This document shows, one piece after another, positions 40,710 through 49,163 of a DNA stretch of 64,000 bases. The stretch is from JALCOL01 sp022649665 (GTDB lineage: Bacteria; Bacillota; Bacilli; Lactobacillales; Enterococcaceae): assembly GCA_030372335.1 (NCBI GenBank), contig JAUDCW010000003.1, one strand, 5' to 3'. Position 1 is the first letter of the stretch; each line of letters starts with the position of its first letter. Made by a program: the position numbers and the translations under genes. Below the pieces are notes generated by a model that saw only the letters and a program-made list of their open reading frames with translations, did no database searches and was not told the origin of the DNA.

Positions 40710-40724
40710 TTTCCTCAGAATTTT
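40693..40724. terminator. Bidirectional terminator overlapping two stop codons
   Basis: AATTCTGAGGAA and TTTCCTCAGAATT form a stem of about 12 bp around TGA, with A and T runs on the two sides. It holds the stop of the 58-residue gene (40707-40709) in the loop and the stop of ysxC (40715-40717) in the stem. Confidence 0.8.
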
Positions 40725-41311
40725 TTATTTTGGATCGCTTCTTCGATCATTTCCCAAGCTGCTGTTTTCCCAGTACTGTCTTCAGCTGAAAAAACGATAA
40801 ACTTGTCTTCCGGATCAAACTGCAAAGCGCGTTTGATCTCATTTTCGTGTTTATTCCATTTGCCGCGCGGCACTTTGTCAGCTTTCGTGGCAACGACCGC
40901 AGTCGGCAACCCGTAATATTTCAGAAATTGATACATCTGGATATCATCCGTTGTCGGCGGATGGCGAAAATCGATCAAGCTGATCACGAGCGCCAAATCT
41001 TTGCGCTCGGTCAAATATGTTTCGATCATCTGCCCCCACCTCGCCCGCTCTGCTTTTGAAACTTTTGCATAGCCATAACCCGGGACATCGACAAAGCGGA
41101 ATACGTCATCGATCAAGTAAAAATTGAGTGTTTGTGTTTTGCCAGGCTTGCTTGAGGTGCGCGCAAGATTGCGGCGGTTGATCAACCGGTTGATAAATGA
41201 CGATTTCCCGACATTCGACCGCCCCGCGAGCGCGATCTCCGGCAATTTGCCATTGGGATATTGTTCGGGGGAAACGGCGGAGATCAAAATTTCGGCATGA
41301 CGGACTTCCAT
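40715..41311 (-). CDS. ysxC: Ribosome biogenesis GTPase YsxC/EngB
   Basis: The 198-residue GTPase has the P-loop GRSNVGKSSF at about residues 30-39, DVPGYGYAKV (G3) and TKADK (G4). It is needed for late 50S assembly. GAGGTGAG precedes the ATG. It follows clpX by 9 nt, the usual Firmicute clpX-ysxC pair. Confidence 0.95.
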   Translation of the reverse strand: MEVRHAEILISAVSPEQYPNGKLPEIALAGRSNVGKSSFINRLINRRNLARTSSKPGKTQTLNFYLIDDVFRFVDVPGYGYAKVSKAERARWGQMIETYLTERKDLALVISLIDFRHPPTTDDIQMYQFLKYYGLPTAVVATKADKVPRGKWNKHENEIKRALQFDPEDKFIVFSAEDSTGKTAAWEMIEEAIQNKKF

Positions 41312-41320
41312 CGACTCACC

Positions 41321-42589
41321 TCACCCGATCTTTTTTTCTGCCTGGGGCTCTTCTTGGTGATGGATGACGAGCGGCAGCGTTTTATTTTTGACAGTTTCTT
41401 CGGTGATCACGACTTTTTCGACCGTCGGATCGCTCGGGATCTGGAACATGATATCGGTCATCGTTTCTTCAATGATCGAACGCAAGCCGCGAGCGCCGGT
41501 ATTGCGCTGGATCGCTTCAGCAGCGATTGCAGTCAATGCTTTCGGTTCAAAATCCAGTTCAACATCATCAAGCGACAAAAGTTTCTTATATTGCTTGACG
41601 AGGGCATTTTTCGGTTCAGTCAAAATCCGGACCAGATCTTCTTTGGTCAGTTTTTCAAGTGCGGCCATGATCGGCAGGCGCCCGATAAATTCCGGGATCA
41701 AGCCGAACTTCAGCAAGTCTTCCGGAATGATCTGCTGCATGATGCTCTTTGATTCGTCGATTTTTTTATTGTCGCTGCCGAAACCGATGATCTTTTCACC
41801 TAAACGATTTTTTACGATCGTTTCGATACCGTCAAAGGCTCCGCCGACGATGAATAAAACATTCGTCGTATCGATCTGAATAAACTCTTGATGCGGATGT
41901 TTGCGCCCGCCTTGCGGTGGAACGCTTGCGATCGTGCCTTCCAAGATCTTGAGCAGTGCTTGCTGGACCCCTTCGCCGGAAACATCACGCGTGATCGAGA
42001 CATTTTCTGATTTTTTTGCGATCTTGTCGATCTCATCGATATAGATGATCCCGCGTTCCGCGCGTTCAACATTATAATCAGCTGCTTGGAGCAGCTTCAG
42101 CAAGATATTCTCCACATCTTCACCGACATACCCGGCTTCCGTCAAACTCGTCGCGTCTGCGATCGCAAACGGGACATCCAACGTTCTTGCCAATGTCTGC
42201 GCCAAAAATGTCTTCCCGGATCCCGTTGGCCCGACTAGACAAATATTGCTTTTTTGCAACTCGACAGCATCGTCATCGTCTTTTTTCGTCTGCATTTGAT
42301 TGACCCGTTTATAGTGGTTATAAACGGCGACCGAAAGCATTTTTTTCGCTTTGCCCTGACCGATCACATATTCATCCAGCGCTTTCAAAAGTTCAGCAGG
42401 TGTTGGTACATCCGTTAATTCTTTGACCGCTTCATCGTAAAATTCCTCATCGATGATTTCTTTGCAGAGATCGATGCATTCATCGCATATGTATACCCCT
42501 GGGCCGGCAACGATTTTCTTGACTTCTTCTTGTGTTTTTCCGCAAAAAGAACACCGAACAGTCCCGGAATTGTTATTCTCTTCGTACAT
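41321..42589 (-). CDS. clpX: ClpX ATPase subunit of ClpXP
   Basis: The 422-residue AAA+ unfoldase has an N-terminal C4 zinc finger (CSFCGKTQ and CDECIDLC, residues 14-41), Walker A GPTGSGKT, Walker B YIDEIDKI and the ClpP-docking loop region near LIPEFIGRLP. It unfolds tagged proteins for ClpP. The start lies after GAGGGG. A TATAAT -10 (42626-42621, reading left) marks its own promoter. Confidence 0.96.
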   Translation of the reverse strand: MYEENNNSGTVRCSFCGKTQEEVKKIVAGPGVYICDECIDLCKEIIDEEFYDEAVKELTDVPTPAELLKALDEYVIGQGKAKKMLSVAVYNHYKRVNQMQTKKDDDDAVELQKSNICLVGPTGSGKTFLAQTLARTLDVPFAIADATSLTEAGYVGEDVENILLKLLQAADYNVERAERGIIYIDEIDKIAKKSENVSITRDVSGEGVQQALLKILEGTIASVPPQGGRKHPHQEFIQIDTTNVLFIVGGAFDGIETIVKNRLGEKIIGFGSDNKKIDESKSIMQQIIPEDLLKFGLIPEFIGRLPIMAALEKLTKEDLVRILTEPKNALVKQYKKLLSLDDVELDFEPKALTAIAAEAIQRNTGARGLRSIIEETMTDIMFQIPSDPTVEKVVITEETVKNKTLPLVIHHQEEPQAEKKIG

Positions 42590-42676
42590 AGTAACCCCTC
42601 ATTTCTCGGTTTTGCCTTTTATTATAGTAACACAGCCCATGCGAAAGAAAAAGGATTCAGTTTCCGGCTGATTGCA

Positions 42677-42716
42677 AAAGGGAAGGACTCGGGACGATTC
42701 GTCGCCAAGTCCTTCC
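42677..42716 (-). terminator. Terminator after trigger factor
   Basis: GGAAGGACTTGG-CGACGAATCGTC-CCGAGTCCTTCC forms a long hairpin with few mismatches on the minus strand, followed by CTTTTG. Confidence 0.75.
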
Positions 42717-42748
42717 TTCTCAATCAAAAGCGGGATCGCTCAAACCGC

Positions 42749-44035
42749 CTATTTTTCTTCTTGTGCGCTGCTCGTTACGATATCAGCTGCTTGTTTCATT
42801 ACGATATCATGTTTCAGCATATCAGTTGTCAAAATACGTTTGATTTGATCAGCCGGCATGTTGAATTGTTCGGAGAGAGTTTTGATTTCTTTTTCAACAT
42901 CTTCGTCAGTTGCTTGAAGATCTTCAGCAGCAGCGACAGCTTCAAGGACCAGATTCGTCTTGACGCGGCCTTCTGCTTCACCTTCCATTTGTTTCTTCAG
43001 ATCTTCTTCTTTTGTACCAGTGATTTGATAGTACATTTCCGGATTGATCCCTTGACGCTGCATGTTGTTGAAGAATTCGTCCATTGAACGTTTTACTTCT
43101 TCATCGATCATGACTTGCGGAAGATCAACGATTTCTGCATTATCAACGGCCCCTTTGATCGCAGCATCTTCAACGGCTTCTTGCGCTGCTTTCTCTTTTG
43201 TTTCGGCAATCTCCGTATGATATTTTTTCTTCAATTCATCTAAAGTCGCAACGCCGTCATCGACATCTTTTGCAAATTCGTCATCCAATTTTGGAAGTTC
43301 TTTCGCTTTGACTTCGTGGATCTTCACTTTGAAGATCGCTTCTTGGCCTGCCAAGTCTTTCGCTTGATAATCTTCAGGGAAAGTCACTTTGACTTCAAGC
43401 TCTTCACCGGCTTTGTGGCCGATCAATTGATCTTCGAATCCGGGGATGAATGAGCCGCTGCCAAGTTCCAGCGAATGATTTTCCGCTTTTCCGCCTTCAA
43501 ATGGTTCGCCGTTCAAGAAGCCTTCAAAGTCGATTACGACAGTGTCGCCTTCTGCAGCTGGTTCATCTTCTTTCAAGACCAATTCAGCCATCGCGGTTTG
43601 TTCGCGGGTCAGACGATCTTCGACATCTTTTTCAGTGACTTCGCGGTCTTGTTTCGGCACCGTCAAGTCTTTATATTTGCCTAATTTGACTTCTGGTTTG
43701 ACGATCACTTCAGCCGTCAATTTCCAAGGTTCAGCCGCTTCCATCGAAACGATATCGATTTTCGGCTGAGAAACTGGATCGATCCCTGCCTCTTGGACAG
43801 CTGCTTCATAAGCAGTCGGCAAAAGATCGTTCAGAGTATCCTCATACAAGCTTGCTTCACCGTACATCCGGTTAAATACTTGACGTGAGATTTTTCCTTT
43901 GCGGAATCCAGGTACCGTCAAATTTTTTCTTACTTTGTTGAATGTTTTTGTCAATCCCTTTTGAATTTCTTCTTGCGGGATATCAAAGGAAAGGACACCA
44001 TCATTTGTGCCTTTTTTTTCCCAAGTTGCAGTCAT
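42749..44035 (-). CDS. tig: Trigger factor, ribosome-bound chaperone
   Basis: The 428-residue protein has the ribosome-binding N-domain (with GFRKGKISR, the L23-contact signature, at about 44-52), an FKBP-type PPIase domain (about 150-240; GDTVVIDFEGF) and a helical C-domain. It shields nascent chains and speeds proline isomerisation. GGAGG lies before the ATG. It is transcribed from its own promoter and ends at a strong hairpin, separate from clpX. Confidence 0.96.
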   Translation of the reverse strand: MTATWEKKGTNDGVLSFDIPQEEIQKGLTKTFNKVRKNLTVPGFRKGKISRQVFNRMYGEASLYEDTLNDLLPTAYEAAVQEAGIDPVSQPKIDIVSMEAAEPWKLTAEVIVKPEVKLGKYKDLTVPKQDREVTEKDVEDRLTREQTAMAELVLKEDEPAAEGDTVVIDFEGFLNGEPFEGGKAENHSLELGSGSFIPGFEDQLIGHKAGEELEVKVTFPEDYQAKDLAGQEAIFKVKIHEVKAKELPKLDDEFAKDVDDGVATLDELKKKYHTEIAETKEKAAQEAVEDAAIKGAVDNAEIVDLPQVMIDEEVKRSMDEFFNNMQRQGINPEMYYQITGTKEEDLKKQMEGEAEGRVKTNLVLEAVAAAEDLQATDEDVEKEIKTLSEQFNMPADQIKRILTTDMLKHDIVMKQAADIVTSSAQEEK

Positions 44036-44095
44036 TATCTATTCCCTCCATCAGTTCGTGTATTCACGTTCAGAAACGCATAAGCATACCTTTTT

Positions 44096-44124
44096 ATAGT
44101 ACACTATTGATTTTCAAATGTAAA
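44096..44124 (-). promoter_or_regulatory. Promoter of tig
   Basis: Leftward TTTACA (44124-44119) and TACTAT (44101-44096) are 17 bp apart; the -35 abuts the stop codon of the TPR gene. Confidence 0.7.
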
Positions 44125-45099
44125 CTAATTATTGCCTGGATCCCAATCAGCAAGCGATAGCCGCAGCTGTTCTTGGATTTTTTCTGCGCGTTCGATCTCC
44201 TTTTTTTCTTCTGCAGAATGATATTTTAAGAGTCCTGGCGAATAGTGCAGCAAGTATGCCTTGACCCAGATTTCTGCGGATTCCAGCCGCTTATCCGGAA
44301 AAGGCCACAAAAGCGCAAATTGCAATTTGAATTCTTCCAAAAGATCATGATAAAGGATCGGATCATGCGAAAGCAGGCTGACTTTTAAATAGGTCGCCGT
44401 GCGCAAGTACAGCGGATCGTCTTGCGGCAGCTCGATGGCGGCAGGCACCACTGGATACCTTTTTTGATCGATCCAAGCAAATTGAAATGTTTTTTTACTG
44501 TTTAAAACCACTAATTTTTCCAGCAGCCGGCTTTTGACCAAACTGTGGACGCGTGTAGAGGCCAAGAGAACTTGGCAAACTTCTAAATAATCTGATTGCG
44601 GCAGATAAAATGCTTTGGAAAAACTCTCCAGCTGCTGCGCGACGGAAACTTCCGGAAGCGCCAAAAGCTTTGCTTTGACTTTCGCTAGATCCCACTGCTC
44701 GGCCTGCTGATAGAGCAGCTCTTTGCTTTTGACATACCGCTTCAGATTTACCAAAGGCTGCAGCGATTCACTGCCGCAATTCAGCATCTGCTCATTGATG
44801 ACGGCATTCGCCGTTAAAAAGTCTTTTTCTTCGATCAAGATCTCCAGATAAAAAGTCAAATATTCAAATTTAGCCAGATACTCGGAGCGGTACTTTCTGA
44901 TAAAATTCCGCGCTTCTTGGTATGCCCCTTGCTCGGCAAAAAGACTGGCAATGAAAAAGTTGAGCGAGAAACTCGGTGTGATCGCGTAGGCCTGCTGAAA
45001 ACAAGCGATTGCTTCTTTTGTTTTCTTTTGTTTCAGATCATTTTGACCCATCTCGAGAAAACGCTCATAGTTTTTTGGGAATTGATATGCTTGTGCCAT
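44125..45099 (-). CDS. TPR-repeat protein
   Basis: The 324-residue helical protein has a TPR-like start (GQNDLKQKKTKEAIACFQQAY at about 17-37, here split across the two helices of the repeat) and further helical pairs to about residue 130. The C-terminal half (150-324) is helical without recognised motifs. Proteins of this kind are found before tig in other lactobacilli; a scaffolding role is inferred. No membrane segment is present. Confidence 0.75.
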   Translation of the reverse strand: MAQAYQFPKNYERFLEMGQNDLKQKKTKEAIACFQQAYAITPSFSLNFFIASLFAEQGAYQEARNFIRKYRSEYLAKFEYLTFYLEILIEEKDFLTANAVINEQMLNCGSESLQPLVNLKRYVKSKELLYQQAEQWDLAKVKAKLLALPEVSVAQQLESFSKAFYLPQSDYLEVCQVLLASTRVHSLVKSRLLEKLVVLNSKKTFQFAWIDQKRYPVVPAAIELPQDDPLYLRTATYLKVSLLSHDPILYHDLLEEFKLQFALLWPFPDKRLESAEIWVKAYLLHYSPGLLKYHSAEEKKEIERAEKIQEQLRLSLADWDPGNN

Positions 45100-45199
45100 T
45101 GAACATCTCCCCTAGTTTATAAACTGCTGTTCCTTCATATATTATTTAATATCCCACAATCACTATTGATATGACAAGTTATATAACTTACATTGTTAT

Positions 45200-45244
45200 A
45201 AAAAGACACAGGACAACCAGCAGCAGCCGTTTGTCTTGTGTCTT
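45200..45244 (-). terminator. Terminator after the YkuJ gene
   Basis: A 14-bp stem (AAGACACAAGACAA / TTGTCCTGTGTCTT, one mismatch) is followed on the minus strand by TTTTTAT. Confidence 0.8.
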
Positions 45245-45259
45245 CGGTGTTGTTTTTGC

Positions 45260-45487
45260 TTATTGGATCAACTCATAGATCTCAATCGCTACCAAATCGA
45301 TATTGTCAAACTGATAGCTTTCTTTCGTATCTCCTTCAGTCAATTCAAAAGTTTCGGTCGCGCTATCGTAACTGACTGTGCACTTTTCGACACCGTCTTT
45401 TTCAAAGCGGCGAACTTGGACCTCGCCATCGCTCGCTTCAGTCATCGCTTCTAGGCGCTTAATGATTGCCACTAATTGCGAATGCAT
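45260..45487 (-). CDS. ykuJ: YkuJ / DUF1797 family protein
   Basis: The 75-residue acidic protein (MHSQLVAIIKRLEAM, VRRFEKDGV, ending AIEIYELIQ) matches YkuJ (DUF1797), a small conserved Firmicute protein of unknown function. GGGGGAAATAAG precedes the ATG. It stands alone with its own terminator. Confidence 0.85.
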   Translation of the reverse strand: MHSQLVAIIKRLEAMTEASDGEVQVRRFEKDGVEKCTVSYDSATETFELTEGDTKESYQFDNIDLVAIEIYELIQ

Positions 45488-45566
45488 CTTATTTCCCCCT
45501 TTATTCGAAACCTCGAAACTATTGTATCAAAATAGCGGGGCATCTGCATGAAAAAAGCAAAAGAAA

Positions 45567-46463
45567 TTAGGATTTTTTATGATAAACAGCCGGATCGCCC
45601 GCTGGCCACCAAAGTTTGATCAAAGCTTGTGTTCCGGCATTCTCTTCGCCTTTTGCCGCTAATGCATCATAGAGCCGTTTTGCTTCTTGTGTTGCGGGGA
45701 GCTCCAAGCCCATTTTTTCCGCTTCTTCCAAGGCGATCCTGAGATCTTTGATGAAATGCTTGACAAAAAAGCCGGGCGTGAAATCATGCTGCAAGATCCG
45801 CGGCGCATAGTTCGCTAACGACCAATTGGCCGCACTTCCGCCGTTAACAGTCGCAACGACTTTTTCCAAATCCAAACCAGCTTTGTCCGCATATGCTAAA
45901 AGCTCGCACATGCCGGTCATCGTCCCGGCGATCATGATCTGATTTGCCATTTTCGTATGTTGTCCGCTGCCGGCTCCGCCTTGCAGCTGGACAGTCGTTC
46001 CAAAAAGTTCGAAGAGCGGCTTCAGTTCTGCGAACGGCTCAGACTCACCGCCGACCATGATCGTCAGTGTCCCGTTTTGCGCACCCAGATCGCCGCCTGA
46101 AACCGGTGCATCCAGCGCATAAGCACCTTCTTTGAGCGCATGCTCAAAAAGTTCGCGCGCCAGCGTCGGTTCGCTGGTCGTCAGATCCACTAAAAATTTT
46201 CCGGCGATCGGTGCTTGAAAAATACCTTGATCGCCAAAATACACCGCGCGTACATCGGTCGGAAAGCCGACCATCGTGAAGATCACATCGCTTTTCTCAG
46301 TGACTTCTTGGGGTGTCGCGCTCCAGAGCGCCCCTGCTGCAAGCGCCGCTTCAGCATGCGCCTTTGTTCGGTTATAGACATTTACCGTGCAGCCCGCTTT
46401 CAAAAGATGCTTCACGATCGAGGTGCCCATGACACCGGTGCCGATAAATCCTAATTTTTTCAT
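45567..46463 (-). CDS. NAD(P)-binding beta-hydroxyacid dehydrogenase
   Basis: The 298-residue enzyme has an N-terminal Rossmann fold (KKLGFIGTGVMGTSIVKHL), the substrate motif DAPVSGGDLGAQNGTL and the catalytic lysine in HTKMANQI. It belongs to the 3-hydroxyisobutyrate/tartronate semialdehyde reductase family; the substrate is unclear. GCAGGAGGG precedes the ATG at 46463, which starts 17 nt after the glycosyltransferase stop; the longer open frame overlaps that gene. Confidence 0.88.
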   Translation of the reverse strand: MKKLGFIGTGVMGTSIVKHLLKAGCTVNVYNRTKAHAEAALAAGALWSATPQEVTEKSDVIFTMVGFPTDVRAVYFGDQGIFQAPIAGKFLVDLTTSEPTLARELFEHALKEGAYALDAPVSGGDLGAQNGTLTIMVGGESEPFAELKPLFELFGTTVQLQGGAGSGQHTKMANQIMIAGTMTGMCELLAYADKAGLDLEKVVATVNGGSAANWSLANYAPRILQHDFTPGFFVKHFIKDLRIALEEAEKMGLELPATQEAKRLYDALAAKGEENAGTQALIKLWWPAGDPAVYHKKS

Positions 46464-46479
46464 ACTTTTCCCTCCTGCT

Positions 46480-47703
46480 TCAACGTCTGAAAAATTTGAT
46501 CTTTTCTTTCTCGCGCGGGATCCGCTTTTCATAATCAGCTAATAAATTATCTTCAAAGTACCGCAGCGAAGAGTCGTAAAACTCGATCACGCGGTCGCCG
46601 AATGTTTCCGCCGAGATCTCACGGAGCATTTTCTGCTGGGCCGCCGGGTCAAACTTCAAACCGCGGTCGATATAGTGCAGGAGCGTCGGCGCAAACTCTT
46701 TGTCGCCGCGAAAGGTTTCGCCAAGTGTCAGATCATTGAATAAATTATCGATATAATGATTGCCGGCAACGATCGCTTGGCATCCGGCTGCGATTGCTTC
46801 GATATAAGTCAATCCTTGTGATTCCGAAGTCGAAGCAGAAACAAAATAATCGGCGCTTTGATAAAATTTGCTGACCTCGTCATGCGGCACCTCGCCGATA
46901 AAACGGACATGGCGCCCCAATCCTAAAGTCTGGGCGAGCTCCTTCAGCTCTGCTGTATAAGGTCCCTTGCCGACGATCAGGAGGCAAGCCTTCGGGTAAT
47001 GCCGCAAAACTTCCGGCATTCCGTGGATGACCGCCTGGATATTTTTTTCATAAGAAACGCGCGAGAGGGAAAGCAAAAGAAGATCATCCTTTTGAAAACC
47101 CAGCTCATGACGAAAGTTTTCAGATGCCCGTTTGGTACAAGGATCCGGCAGAAATTTTTCGATCTCGATCCCTGTTGGGATAATACGAAGCGGTACATCG
47201 ATATTATATGACTGCATCGTTTCCAAGACCCGTTCACTCGGACAGACGATCCCACTCAGTCCAATACTGAAAAATTTAAAATAAGCTTTCACCATCCGCG
47301 GCTTGATCAATTTGCCGTGAGCAATATAGTGAAGATAATCCTCATACATCGTGTGATACGTATGGATACAAGGGATCTTCAATTGCTTGGCGACGAATTT
47401 TCCCAAGATCCCCGTCCCGAACTCCGTTTGCGTATGGATCAGATCCAGCCGCATCGCCTTCGCTTTTTTATAAGCGTCGCGCATCCCGCTGATAATGATC
47501 CGCCGATCTTTGAATGAAACAAACGGGACACTTGGCAGCCGAATGATATTATCTTCTTCATCTTCCGCGGCATTCGGGTCAGTCGTCGTGAACATGATCA
47601 CCTCATGTCCGCGATTTTCCAGCTGCGTTTTAAGCGTTTTGGTTGATGTCGCCACGCCGCTGACTTGCGGAAAATATGTATCTGTAAATATTCCGATCCT
47701 CAT
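46480..47703 (-). CDS. Glycolipid glycosyltransferase, LafA-like
   Basis: The 407-residue GT4-family enzyme starts MRIGIFTDTYFPQVSGVATS, typical of 1,2-diacylglycerol 3-glucosyltransferases, and has the E-x7-E motif in ESQGLTYIEAIAAG. It would make glucosyl-diacylglycerol, the first sugar of the lipoteichoic acid anchor, at the inner membrane face. GAGGTGAGAGA decides the start at 47703. It follows a second glycosyltransferase gene, as in lactobacillar lafA/lafB loci. Confidence 0.85.
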   Translation of the reverse strand: MRIGIFTDTYFPQVSGVATSTKTLKTQLENRGHEVIMFTTTDPNAAEDEEDNIIRLPSVPFVSFKDRRIIISGMRDAYKKAKAMRLDLIHTQTEFGTGILGKFVAKQLKIPCIHTYHTMYEDYLHYIAHGKLIKPRMVKAYFKFFSIGLSGIVCPSERVLETMQSYNIDVPLRIIPTGIEIEKFLPDPCTKRASENFRHELGFQKDDLLLLSLSRVSYEKNIQAVIHGMPEVLRHYPKACLLIVGKGPYTAELKELAQTLGLGRHVRFIGEVPHDEVSKFYQSADYFVSASTSESQGLTYIEAIAAGCQAIVAGNHYIDNLFNDLTLGETFRGDKEFAPTLLHYIDRGLKFDPAAQQKMLREISAETFGDRVIEFYDSSLRYFEDNLLADYEKRIPREKEKIKFFRR

Positions 47704-47891
47704 TCTCTCACCTCTAAGCAGTGTTTCAGATTTCCCGCACATTTATAGTAATTCATCATGCCGGATTTTCGCAATGATTTTCTTGAAATAATGATCGCTT
47801 AAAGAAACAGCTGGTTGAGAAGATCCCTTTTCCGCGATCCAAAAAAGACCCCCTCAGCTGATCAGCCGTCTCTATCATGTGCTCTCTTTGA

Positions 47892-48935
47892 TCAATTCAT
47901 TATTTTTTGATAAAGATCATCTTTCGGTGTCTGTCCCAATACATGCTCGTACACTGCCCGCAATTCTCGGCCGACTTGCCGGATATCGCGTGCTTGGGCA
48001 GTTTGGTAACCTTCCCGCGTCAAGTCAGGAGCTTCTTTTTGCAAAATCTCAGAAATCAGCGCTGCGAATTGATCGTTGTTTCTTCCCATAAAACAATTTG
48101 TGCCGGCTTGCATCCAGCCTTGATATACCGGAATATCCCGCAGCAAAACTTGCTGTTTGCTGGCCAGTGCTTCCAAAACAACGATCCCTTCTGTTTCTTC
48201 ATAGGATGGAAAGAAAAACAGATCGGCGCCGGAATAGGCCCCCTGAAGAACCGCACCTGTGATATAACCGGGAAAGATCACGTTTTGCGGGTGATCTTTC
48301 TTGACGATCTCGCGAATATCCCGCGGGATCGAAAAAAGCGGTACATCCCCGAACCAGATAAACGTATAGGCCGGAAAACGCCGTGCCAGCGCGATAAAAT
48401 CGATGATCCCTTTGCGTTTAAAAAACAAGCCGACACTCATGACCACTTTTTGATCTGGTGCCAACTGAAAATAATTTCGAAAACCCCGCTCTTTTTCTGG
48501 ATCAGGGTAGTATTTTTTCAAATCGATCCCATTGGAGATCGGCGCGATTGGTACTGTCAGGCCGTAGTTTTTCAACAGTTTTTTCGCATAGGGCGTCGGT
48601 GTGATCAAATGATCAGCTTTACGGTATAAATAGACCAATCTTTTTTTGACCAACGGCGCCAGCGCATTAGAGCCGACAAAAGAATTTCGAAAATCTTCTT
48701 CCGTCGAGTGGGCATGATAAATCACTTTTTTTCCCATTCTCCGGGCTCTCCAGATCATGTAGCTGCTTTTAGGTCCATACGTATTGATATGTAAAATATC
48801 ATAATCGGTACACCGCGGATCAGTCGAATAATCGATATTCCACGCAGCAAGTGCGCGCTTCTGATGAGCAAGTGCACGACCCACCCCAGATTTGCTGACT
48901 ATTTTTTCTCCTTCAAAGTATAATAAAACCTTCAC
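47892..48935 (-). CDS. Glycosyltransferase, LafB-like
   Basis: The 347-residue GT4-type enzyme has an N-terminal acceptor domain (SKSGVGRALAHQKRAL) and a donor domain with SYEETEGIVVLEALA (E-x7-E). Position beside the LafA-like gene suggests it adds the second sugar (galactose or glucose) to glucosyl-diacylglycerol. The AGGTGTCAAA before the ATG is a moderate ribosome site. A hairpin-like stretch (47845-47875) lies between the two genes. Confidence 0.82.
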   Translation of the reverse strand: MKVLLYFEGEKIVSKSGVGRALAHQKRALAAWNIDYSTDPRCTDYDILHINTYGPKSSYMIWRARRMGKKVIYHAHSTEEDFRNSFVGSNALAPLVKKRLVYLYRKADHLITPTPYAKKLLKNYGLTVPIAPISNGIDLKKYYPDPEKERGFRNYFQLAPDQKVVMSVGLFFKRKGIIDFIALARRFPAYTFIWFGDVPLFSIPRDIREIVKKDHPQNVIFPGYITGAVLQGAYSGADLFFFPSYEETEGIVVLEALASKQQVLLRDIPVYQGWMQAGTNCFMGRNNDQFAALISEILQKEAPDLTREGYQTAQARDIRQVGRELRAVYEHVLGQTPKDDLYQKIMN

Positions 48936-49118
48936 TTTGACACCTCTTTAAAACGAATCGTTTCATTTTGTCATCGTGAATCGATCAGACGAAGCACTGA
49001 GATTCCTTCTCGCGAAAGAATCAAGGCGCATGATCTTTGACAATATGTTAATTATACCTTAAGCCGCCCCTTTCTAACAGCCAGAACCAAAAATTCAGGC
49101 TTAAGTCGGAGATCCCCA

Positions 49119-49153
49119 CAAAAAAAGATCGTGACAATGTGGTCACGATCTTT
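49119..49153 (-). terminator. Terminator of ptsHI
   Basis: AAAGATCGTGAC and GTCACGATCTTT form a perfect 12-bp stem, followed on the minus strand by TTTTG. Confidence 0.85.
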
Positions 49154-49163
49154 CACGTTTTGA

